Shown here: in pieces, positions 57,543-64,000 of the stretch | Position numbering within the stretch: the first letter of the stretch is position 1 | Layout: each line of letters starts with the position of its first letter | Program-made: the position numbers and the translations under genes | Notes under the pieces: model-generated | The model's database searches: none | What the model saw: the letters and a program-made list of their open reading frames with translations, nothing else | What the model was told of the DNA's origin: nothing | NCBI RefSeq assembly: GCF_004339025.1 | Contig: NZ_SMFT01000004.1 | Location: forward strand, 1 to 64,000 | Origin: Volucribacter psittacicida | Lineage (GTDB): Bacteria > Pseudomonadota > Gammaproteobacteria > Enterobacterales > Pasteurellaceae | Length of the DNA stretch: 64,000 nt | Direction: 5' to 3'

Positions 57543-57649
57543 GTATTGCCTACAACAAATCTACCTTTACAGGCTTGGCATCTACCAATTTAAAGCTGTC
57601 TGATACACAAAAACGAATAAAAATTCTCTTATATAAAATATTTACTATT

Positions 57650-58975
57650 TTAACTCTTAAAATAAAATGATTTAACTTTATTATTAATCACTAGTAACCT
57701 CTGATATTCATCCTCAGCACTTATACTAATATTTTCTATTACTTCTTTTGATAATATTTTCTCTAATTTTGCTAACTTCCTTTTATTTTTACATTTTAAT
57801 CTATTACTTAATTTATATGAATAGTATGCAGATTCTAAATCCTCTAATTTAAGTAATAAATCTCCTTGTAGAGAATATGCCTCTGCCAAATATTCTAAAA
57901 AATGAAGTGTTCCTTCTAAAAAAGATATATAATTTCTAATATATTTAATATATAATCCTATATTATATTTAGTTAGCTCTGTTTCTTCTATCAAACACTC
58001 AATATAAAATAGAGAATTATCACTAAAATTAGAAACTTCTTTATGCAAATAAGAAATTCTATCTACCAAATCTCCATTACTACCAATCTCAAACTCATCG
58101 CCATACAAACAATAAAATAATCTATTATTCTTATATTCGAATGAACCTTTATAACAATTATATATAGGTATAATAGAAAATAGCTGTTTATTATTTTTCA
58201 TATCTATGAAAAATAATTTATTTGCATCATCAGTTGATGAATTAGCTAGATATATAAGTAGATAGTTAGAAAAATGATAATATTTTGACACTAACGCTGT
58301 TAATTTTCTTTTATAAATAACTTTACCATATTCTTTGTAAATAATAATAGTAGCTAGTTCTTTTATTTTCTTCTCTATAATCAACTCATTTTCTTTCTCT
58401 GTATTTTCTAATGATTCTTCTGTTAATGAAACATTGCCAATAAACTCATCAATAACTAATTTAGACGCCGTTCCTCTTTCTATTATTAATGGCTTTATAC
58501 ATTGATTTTGTTGACTTCTTAACTCATAACTACTTGCCTTGATTTTAGTAATTGTTTTAATAGAGTTTAAGTGATTTAATATTTTTGCTCTCTTTCTACA
58601 CAAAAATAAATCAAGTAATACAATAATAAAACTATATGGTGTTATTAATAATAGTGGAAATAAAAATACTAATTTAAGAATACCAAGGAAATTATCATTT
58701 AAATAAAATCGATCTACACCTATCAATCCGAAAAAGAGGGAAAAAAACGTTAACTTATGTATAGAGTATAAATGAGTATTACTCCAAAATTTTAGCTTAT
58801 CTTCCATAGATAAGCTATTATATTGACTTCCAACTTCAAGTAATCCATCTACAGTGAACCATCGAGTCAAATATGGCTTATTTGTTAATACATCATAGAA
58901 ATTTGCTTCTCTATCAGAATGGCTTTTCAATTTTCTTCGCTTTCTATACACTTTTCCTCCATTGATAATATTCAA
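57650..58975 (-). CDS. TM2-domain membrane protein, function unknown
   Basis: 441 aa and strongly AT-rich. A TM2 domain lies at about residues 72-128: KLTFFSLFFGLIGVDRFYLNDNFLGILKLVFLFPLLL-TPYSFIIVLLDLFL, with the usual two helices and GVDRFYL turn. The central part (about 190-340) is a beta-rich stretch (LVSKYYHFSNYLLIYLANSS, LFSIIPIYNCYKGSFEYKNNRLFYCLYGDE). The C-terminal part (about 355-430) is TPR-like (YLAEAYSLQGDLLLKLEDLESAYYSYKLSNRL). It follows a secreted protein gene by 20 bases. No known phage role; accessory gene. Confidence 0.7.
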   Translation of the reverse strand: MNIINGGKVYRKRRKLKSHSDREANFYDVLTNKPYLTRWFTVDGLLEVGSQYNSLSMEDKLKFWSNTHLYSIHKLTFFSLFFGLIGVDRFYLNDNFLGILKLVFLFPLLLITPYSFIIVLLDLFLCRKRAKILNHLNSIKTITKIKASSYELRSQQNQCIKPLIIERGTASKLVIDEFIGNVSLTEESLENTEKENELIIEKKIKELATIIIYKEYGKVIYKRKLTALVSKYYHFSNYLLIYLANSSTDDANKLFFIDMKNNKQLFSIIPIYNCYKGSFEYKNNRLFYCLYGDEFEIGSNGDLVDRISYLHKEVSNFSDNSLFYIECLIEETELTKYNIGLYIKYIRNYISFLEGTLHFLEYLAEAYSLQGDLLLKLEDLESAYYSYKLSNRLKCKNKRKLAKLEKILSKEVIENISISAEDEYQRLLVINNKVKSFYFKS

Positions 58976-58995
58976 TGTAACGATAAGTCATTTAG

Positions 58996-59676
58996 TTAAT
59001 TTACTAAAGTAAAAGTCGCTCTACTAACTTCTAAATATTGCCCTTTTTTAACAGTAACATAAGTCATATTATTAAATGCTCCTCCAGTAACAATTGAAGA
59101 TAACTTATTACCAGAATCTAAATATACTCTATAAAATCCACCATACTTATTACTATCTTCTATTAATTTATACTCTCCTTCGGGAATATCTACACCTACT
59201 TTATAAGTGCCTTCGTTCCAGACAGCTTTCATTTTGTTTTTGATAGCAGATTGCTCGGAATTTGTTCGATGATGTTCCCAAATTTTACAGAGCATTTCTT
59301 TCATATCAATATTTTGTATACACTGCCATTTGTCCGACAACGAATTAGATCTCTTAAATTCATTTGTTAAAGAGAATACTTCCGCTTTATATTCAATAGG
59401 ATATCTAAGCGTTTCAAAAATAGCTTCCCCTAAATAATAAGGATTATTAGGAGTAAATTTATAGCTAACAAAATAGTTGTCCTTTAACGTTGCTACATAA
59501 TAATCGCCACCAATTTTATCTTGAGAGCTAATATCAATAATACAATGCACTTCCTGTATAGATTGCCCATCTGGAGAATATAAACATATATCTTGAAAAG
59601 AAGCATAGCTAAGGGGAGTTGAAAAAGTTAGTAATAATCCTAGGATTAACTTAAAAAAGTATTTACAGTGTTTCAT
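58996..59676 (-). CDS. Secreted protein with C-terminal beta domain, function unknown
   Basis: 226 aa from ATG 59676, one base after the tape-measure stop (TGATATG). A signal peptide is clear (MKHCKYFFKLILGLLLTFSTPLSYA). Four to five Cys residues suggest disulfides. The last 65 residues (WNEGTYKVGVDIPEGEYKL...FYRVYLDSGNKLSS...TYVTVKKGQYLEVSRATF) form a repeat-like beta domain seen in various envelope proteins. AT-rich like the next gene, with which it probably forms a pair. Confidence 0.72.
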   Translation of the reverse strand: MKHCKYFFKLILGLLLTFSTPLSYASFQDICLYSPDGQSIQEVHCIIDISSQDKIGGDYYVATLKDNYFVSYKFTPNNPYYLGEAIFETLRYPIEYKAEVFSLTNEFKRSNSLSDKWQCIQNIDMKEMLCKIWEHHRTNSEQSAIKNKMKAVWNEGTYKVGVDIPEGEYKLIEDSNKYGGFYRVYLDSGNKLSSIVTGGAFNNMTYVTVKKGQYLEVSRATFTLVN

Positions 59677-59677
59677 A

Positions 59678-62182
59678 TCAATGTAATCCATTATTAAATG
59701 CCATAACGTCAATATGCTGTTGTATTGCATTTACTGCGTCTTTCGATGTACCAGAAATGGTACTCGCAGAGGATTGTACATTTAAACCCCCATTAATGAC
59801 AACCTCTGTATGGCGATTATGTTGAATATTTTGTGGACCACTATATCCCATCGCATTATTTACAAACTCTGTGGCTCTCATTGCGGCAGAAATCGCATAA
59901 TTATTACGATTTATTTCGGGCACAGGGGCAACATTATTCACATTATTTGCCATATCATAATGGGTTTGAAATCTTCCTTTCTGGTATGTTAAGAACTCCG
60001 CAGGGGTCATTCCTTCTTTCATACCATTCTTACGCATAATATCAATTAAAGAGGAATCGGCGTTTCCTGAAAGAGCTTTTCTTAGTCCTGACGCCCCAAT
60101 ATTATGTGCCATATAAATATTAGCAGGGGTAATTTCAATACCTGCATTTAATAGCTGTTTACGATTATTTCTTACATAGAGAGCGGTTGCCAATGTATTA
60201 ACACGATTATTACGTCTTGGATCATTACTTGTTCCTTTATTTTCTTCAGTAACAAGCTGCATACCAATCCTTTTCCCGTCAGCTGAATTAGCTAACTCAT
60301 TCCAAGTTCGTGTCGTAAATTGCCCAACACCAATAGCCCCCGTTGGCGAGTCCTTACCCGTCCAACCACTTTCCATTTTAATTAAACCTCGCAATGTTTT
60401 TTCATCAACATTCCACATTTCAGCCGCTTCTTTAATATAACTATCAATATCAGCACCGAACCCCGTAAAGCCACTTTTAATTGTTCTTGGTTTGCCCGTT
60501 GCTCCCTCTCGGTTATAAATATCCATTTGGGTTAAAGAGTTGGGGGAGTTGGGGTCATGTCCAGTTAGATCATCAATAAATGGTTTTAAGCCTTCGATAT
60601 AAAAAGGATTTAGTTTGCCATTCATCCATTTAACACTTTTTGCAACAGTGTAAAAATTTTTATCAGATTTTAATTCAAATAGTGAATAGAAAGGGTTTAT
60701 TTTGTTTTGAGCCCATTTAGCTGTAGAATAAATAGCCTCATTAGCAATAGCAAAAGCATCGCTAAATCTCCCCTCTTTTAAGGCATTAACTATATCTCCA
60801 ATTTTTCCTAGAGCAGGTAATACCGAAATATAAATTTCTTGGGCTAAATTAGAAAAACCATTGATTAAAGATTCTACGGTAATTTTGTTATCCTCAATAA
60901 AGCCTTTTGCTGTTAGCCACGCTTTGCCATTCTCAACTTTTTTCTCCCAATCAGTATAATATTCTTTTAATCGGTTAAATGCTTTTCCTAAATTTTTTAG
61001 GGAAAATTCTGTCCCATTAATATATCCGATAAAAACACCCCAATTAAAAAGCGAATCACCACCTTCAGCCCAAGTTTGGTAGTCATCAAATAATAAACCA
61101 AAGGCAGCAGCTAGACCTAATATAACTAAAATCATTGTTGAATAGGGAGCAATAAATGCAAATGTAGCAGCAGTAGCTCGCCATAATGTAGGAATTAATA
61201 CCGTTGTTAAAATCCCTGATAGGGATAAGAAAAAGCCTTGTATTAATCCCTCATGTTTCATTAAAAAGTTGAACAGTTTCTCAATAATTTCAGAAATAGT
61301 GAGTAATGCAGGAGCGGCAGCATTGCCAATCATTAATTTCATTGCCTCAAACTGTTGGTTAATCGTTTTCGTTGATTTTACCAATCTACGGCTTACCTCA
61401 ATATCTTTTTGCTTAGAACGATACATAGAGGATTGTTGTAAGAGAAATTTTTGAACCTCATTCCGCCCTTGTTTTAATAGATTGAATGTATCTTCATCAA
61501 TCCCCATAGATTGGGCTATGCTAAAGGCTTTTGTTGTTTCCATTACACTAAAACGATCGGCAAGTTCAAGTAAAAGCGCATTTAAATCTTTGATCTTGCC
61601 ATTCGTTTCAAAGGGCATAATATCTAATGTGGTAAAGAATTTAATAATTGAGTCATCACCCATTACCGCAAAACGTGTTAGCCCACTAGATAATCCTTTA
61701 ATCGTGCTTAACATACCATTTGCTGAGCCACCTGCCATTTCAGCGGCACCTGACCAATTAACAAGGCTATCATAGGCTACGCCAATATTTTTAGATAAAT
61801 TATTTAATCCAACATTCACGTCTGCGGACTGCATTGCTAATCTTTTCAATGCCGTTGTTGAAGCAAAAATAGTACCAATAGCCCCAAGTTGTTTACCTGT
61901 TTTAGTTAAGACTTCAAGTAAACTTTTTGCTTGCGTATTGTTCTTTTTAATTTGTTTTTCATTATTCTTTAACTCTTTTTCTACTTTCTTAAGTGGTTCA
62001 ACAGTTTTACCCACTTTATCTTGCATTTCATCAAAAGTATCTTGAGTTTCCTCTACGGTATTTTGTAAACCGAATAATTCTTTTTCAAAACGCTCTAAAA
62101 AAGCAATAATTTTCGCACCATCAGAAGATAATTTATCTTTAATGCCAATTTCAAGAAAAAGTGAATCAATAATATTTGTCAT
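59678..62182 (-). CDS. Tail tape measure protein with lytic transglycosylase domain
   Basis: 834 aa. The N-terminal 110 residues are coiled coil (ELFGLQNTVEETQDTFDEMQDKVGKTVEPLKKVEKEL). Hydrophobic helices lie at about 305-375. A C-terminal SLT domain at about 565-690 has MWNVDEKTLRGLIKMESGWTGKDSPTGAIGVGQFTTRTW, with the catalytic Glu in MESG. It sets tail length and can open peptidoglycan during DNA entry. Confidence 0.93.
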   Translation of the reverse strand: MTNIIDSLFLEIGIKDKLSSDGAKIIAFLERFEKELFGLQNTVEETQDTFDEMQDKVGKTVEPLKKVEKELKNNEKQIKKNNTQAKSLLEVLTKTGKQLGAIGTIFASTTALKRLAMQSADVNVGLNNLSKNIGVAYDSLVNWSGAAEMAGGSANGMLSTIKGLSSGLTRFAVMGDDSIIKFFTTLDIMPFETNGKIKDLNALLLELADRFSVMETTKAFSIAQSMGIDEDTFNLLKQGRNEVQKFLLQQSSMYRSKQKDIEVSRRLVKSTKTINQQFEAMKLMIGNAAAPALLTISEIIEKLFNFLMKHEGLIQGFFLSLSGILTTVLIPTLWRATAATFAFIAPYSTMILVILGLAAAFGLLFDDYQTWAEGGDSLFNWGVFIGYINGTEFSLKNLGKAFNRLKEYYTDWEKKVENGKAWLTAKGFIEDNKITVESLINGFSNLAQEIYISVLPALGKIGDIVNALKEGRFSDAFAIANEAIYSTAKWAQNKINPFYSLFELKSDKNFYTVAKSVKWMNGKLNPFYIEGLKPFIDDLTGHDPNSPNSLTQMDIYNREGATGKPRTIKSGFTGFGADIDSYIKEAAEMWNVDEKTLRGLIKMESGWTGKDSPTGAIGVGQFTTRTWNELANSADGKRIGMQLVTEENKGTSNDPRRNNRVNTLATALYVRNNRKQLLNAGIEITPANIYMAHNIGASGLRKALSGNADSSLIDIMRKNGMKEGMTPAEFLTYQKGRFQTHYDMANNVNNVAPVPEINRNNYAISAAMRATEFVNNAMGYSGPQNIQHNRHTEVVINGGLNVQSSASTISGTSKDAVNAIQQHIDVMAFNNGLH

Positions 62183-62214
62183 AATGAAAAACCTTAAAAA
62201 AGAACAAAGGGCTA

Positions 62215-62801
62215 TTAACGATGTTTAGCCGTTTTATTTTGGTTATAGGAATCAACGCTAATCACTTCAAGCAAATCTAAAGCGTCTTCTAAGCTATAAA
62301 CTGTTTGTAATTCGTGTAACGTTGCAAGCCTATATGAAACGATCATACCAACGGTATAAGTTAAATTAATGTATGCCTCACCAGAATTTGGTTTTCCTAC
62401 CCCTAAATCTGGATATTGGCGTCTTTCAAAAAATCAATGTGTAACATTAATGCTTCTTTACGCAAGTACCATAATGTAGTGAAATCCTGTACATCATTGA
62501 GGGTTAAATCTAATTGACGGGGAACACCGCCTTCTGGAATGATTTTGACGCAATCAAGTAATTCATCTAATAAGGGAATCGCTTTTTCTTCATCAATATT
62601 TTGCAAAGCTGATAACAAGACTGCACTGATCCCCAACATACCTACTTGTGCATTTGGTACTTTAATTCCTGCATTTGATAAAGCAATTAACACTTTCATT
62701 GCCCATTTATCTGCTTTTGCGACAGGCATTTCAGTAATTAAAAAATTAACTCCTGCATCTCGCCCTTTTTGAATAGTAACTTTTTTCTCTTTTAATGACA
62801 T
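62215..62801 (-). CDS. Tail assembly chaperone, -1 frameshift (GT-type) product
   Basis: Joint product of the chaperone frame and the -1 frame. At 62433-62427 (minus strand) the slippery heptamer T TTT TTG sits in phase as GA-T TTT TTG. After the slip the reading continues GAA AGA CGC CAA TAT and runs 72 codons to TAA at 62217-62215 (RRQYPDLGVGKPNSG ... SYNQNKTAKHR). The stretch is open, protein-like and lies between the chaperone stop and the tape measure, where the T part is expected. Confidence 0.7.
62403..62801 (-). CDS. Tail assembly chaperone, zero-frame product
   Basis: 132 aa from ATG 62801 (GAGGTGG before it); an ATG at 62822 is less likely. Sequence KKVTIQKGRDAGVNFLITEMPVAKADKWAMKVLIAL...SALQNIDEEKAIPLLDELLDCVKII is typical of tail assembly chaperones between tube and tape measure. 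It ends at TAG 62405-62403, 22 bases after a slippery site that leads into the T extension. Confidence 0.85.
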   Translation of the reverse strand: MSLKEKKVTIQKGRDAGVNFLITEMPVAKADKWAMKVLIALSNAGIKVPNAQVGMLGISAVLLSALQNIDEEKAIPLLDELLDCVKIIPEGGVPRQLDLTLNDVQDFTTLWYLRKEALMLHIDFLKDANIQI

Positions 62802-62817
62802 TTTCCACCTCTTAAAA

Positions 62818-62845
62818 AACAAAAGCCCGATAAAATCGAGCTTTT
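62818..62845 (-). terminator. Hairpin between tube and chaperone genes
   Basis: On the minus strand AAGCTCGAT-TTT-ATCGGGCTT with one mismatch, followed by TTGTTTTTT. Probably a partial terminator that reduces chaperone relative to tube protein. Confidence 0.6.
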
Positions 62846-62867
62846 ACATAATCATTTTAACAATCAC

Positions 62868-63311
62868 TTAAATATCTTCCGCACCATTATTTACAACACG
62901 AAACGTGTAGGTTACTGAGTCAAGAAGTTTCTTCGCATTTGTACCGCCTGGAATATTTACCATAAAACCAGATGAACTATATCGCTTTCCAATAGATGGA
63001 ATTTCACAAGAAAACTCTAACGCAACCGTTTCCTGCGTGTTGTTAATATGGTTGATTAGCTTATCAAAGTATGAACAACTTGGGCTATTGGCTTGCAATT
63101 GGATATTTAAATCCACCTCGTAAGGTGTAAATCCGCCTGATTGAATACCATCAACCCCTAATACGGTTTCGCCAATTTGCCCTTGTCCATAATCAAAGGC
63201 ATTATCTGCCGCATATTGTTCCATTTTTACCCAATTATCATTAAAGCCTTTTGCTCTAACTTGCAAAATACTATTTGCTGAGGTAAGTGTTTTTTCTGTA
63301 TTGGTACGCAT
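62868..63311 (-). CDS. Phage tail tube-like protein (DUF3277-like)
   Basis: 147 aa. TEKTLTSANSILQVRAKGFNDNWVKMEQYAADNAFDYGQGQIGETVLGVDG and PYEVDLNIQLQANSPSCSYFDKLINHI match the small tube proteins that follow DUF3383 sheath genes in contractile phages. Located between the sheath-like gene and the chaperone, as expected. Confidence 0.8.
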   Translation of the reverse strand: MRTNTEKTLTSANSILQVRAKGFNDNWVKMEQYAADNAFDYGQGQIGETVLGVDGIQSGGFTPYEVDLNIQLQANSPSCSYFDKLINHINNTQETVALEFSCEIPSIGKRYSSSGFMVNIPGGTNAKKLLDSVTYTFRVVNNGAEDI

Positions 63312-63339
63312 TTTTAATCCTTAATGATATGAAAAATAA

Positions 63340-64000
63340 TTACTGAACATTAATTGAAGCCAAATTAATTGATTGCACGCTACCACCATCGGTGTACCAT
63401 AACTTCATTGGATTTGATTGACGAACACCTCGAGTTTGTGCTGTCGCCTTTTCAATAAGCAAACAATAACCTCGTGTTTCAATCATACTGGCGGCATCAA
63501 ATCCAGCTTCTCGGTTAATAATGGCTTTTTGTTGCTCACTTAATGATACGCCGATTTGAATTGAACCAAAATTTAATGCTTCATTAATTGGATCGGTACA
63601 AGCTGCACGTTGTAATGCAATGCCGTCAGCGTTATATGGAATAGATTTTGCGGAAGTCAACAAAGTCATTAATGCGAGTTGTAATTGGCTATTAATTCGG
63701 ATTTGGTTGACGAAAGCATCAATCCATTTCCATTTCCCCGGCATTTGCCCTGGCGATAAAAATAAAAAGCGATCATTTGCGGTAGCCCAAGCTCCATAGA
63801 AGTTATAACCATTTTCCTCTAAATTTTTCGCTATTGTTGCCTCTGTAACATCCGCACTTAAACCTGATTGCCCTTTAAATTTTAAGGTAATCCGCCCTTG
63901 TCGTTCAGTAAAATCAATGGAAGCGATAGTGCCACACACAAAAGCGGCTTTATCAACGCCCCCATAAATAGGACAACAACCACTAAACTCACTTTCTTTT
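63340..64000 (-). CDS. Tail sheath-like DUF3383 protein, partial
   Basis: The 3' part of a longer gene cut by the right end of the window; the frame stays open to base 64000 (KESEFSGCCPIYGGVDKAAFV...). The visible 220 residues include CGTIASIDFTERQGRITLKFKGQSGLSADVTE, ENGYNFYGAWATANDRFLFLSPGQMPGKWKWIDAFVNQIRINSQLQ and GVSLSEQQKAIINREAG, the C-terminal pattern of DUF3383 sheath proteins. It forms the contractile sheath. Confidence 0.85.
   Translation of the reverse strand, partial: KESEFSGCCPIYGGVDKAAFVCGTIASIDFTERQGRITLKFKGQSGLSADVTEATIAKNLEENGYNFYGAWATANDRFLFLSPGQMPGKWKWIDAFVNQIRINSQLQLALMTLLTSAKSIPYNADGIALQRAACTDPINEALNFGSIQIGVSLSEQQKAIINREAGFDAASMIETRGYCLLIEKATAQTRGVRQSNPMKLWYTDGGSVQSINLASINVQ

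Noticed and set aside
62403-62433. Assembly frameshift as the cause of the split chaperone frame
   Set aside because: The upstream frame has the normal chaperone length and stop, and the slippery heptamer is in exact phase, so programmed frameshifting is more likely, though an error is not excluded.

Overview
The window is an AT-rich chromosome segment from a member of the Pasteurellaceae. The evidence is the repeated 9-mer AAGTGCGGT and its complement (the Haemophilus-type DNA uptake signal) scattered through the host genes, and gene blocks whose order matches Haemophilus influenzae as I recall it: lpxM-yfcA-mepA-aroC-mscK-menE-seqA-ybfF, ybfE-fldA-fur, thiBPQ, mltA-tcdA-znuA, obgE-EamA-rpmA-rplU-ispB and yfeABCD. 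The uptake word favours the Haemophilus/Aggregatibacter/Avibacterium/Pasteurella side of the family over the Actinobacillus pleuropneumoniae side. The species cannot be fixed from sequence alone.

Layout. 0-10 kb: lipid A acylation, murein hydrolysis, chorismate synthesis, mechanosensitive channel, menaquinone synthesis and SeqA, mostly one leftward run. 10.1-15.9 kb: a three-gene iron or haem acquisition locus between ybfF and ybfE. It encodes a bilobed TbpB-like surface lipoprotein, a TonB-dependent receptor and a Slam-type outer-membrane lipoprotein exporter, with a Fur-box-like site at its front. 16-21 kb: ybfE-fldA-fur, then thiBPQ behind a clear TPP riboswitch. 21.2-23.1 kb: an AT-rich insert with an EamA transporter and a Gfo/Idh-type oxidoreductase broken by two frameshifts. 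23-44.7 kb: core genes (ubiG, gyrA, fumC, znuA, tcdA, mltA, initiator tRNA-Met, the yfe manganese/iron transporter behind a perfect Fur palindrome, proA, a glycosyltransferase, obgE, two tandem EamA exporters, rpmA, rplU, ispB, queH, a lipoprotein).

44.9-64 kb is phage-derived. A 5'-truncated integrase and a 60-nt 3' piece of tRNA-Ser(UGA) mark an attachment site. Beyond it lies the leftward tail module of a contractile-tailed prophage: sheath-like DUF3383 protein (cut by the window end), tube, tail chaperone with a probable -1 frameshift product, tape measure with a lytic transglycosylase domain, baseplate, spike, baseplate J, DUF2612, collar fibre, fibre assembly. The tail operon is interrupted between the tape measure and the next baseplate gene by about 5.6 kb of accessory genes (54.1-59.7 kb). 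These are a secreted protein with a TM2-domain membrane protein, two P22-type antirepressor paralogues, an Arc-sized ribbon-helix-helix protein behind a promoter with paired operators, two tiny membrane peptides, and a HicAB toxin-antitoxin pair. Several hairpin terminators separate them, three of which share an identical 16-nt trailing sequence.

The two most interesting parts are the lipoprotein/receptor/Slam locus, whose ligand cannot be read from sequence, and the accessory island inside the tail operon. The island looks like a P22 immI-type regulatory switch plus an uncharacterised envelope or defence pair.
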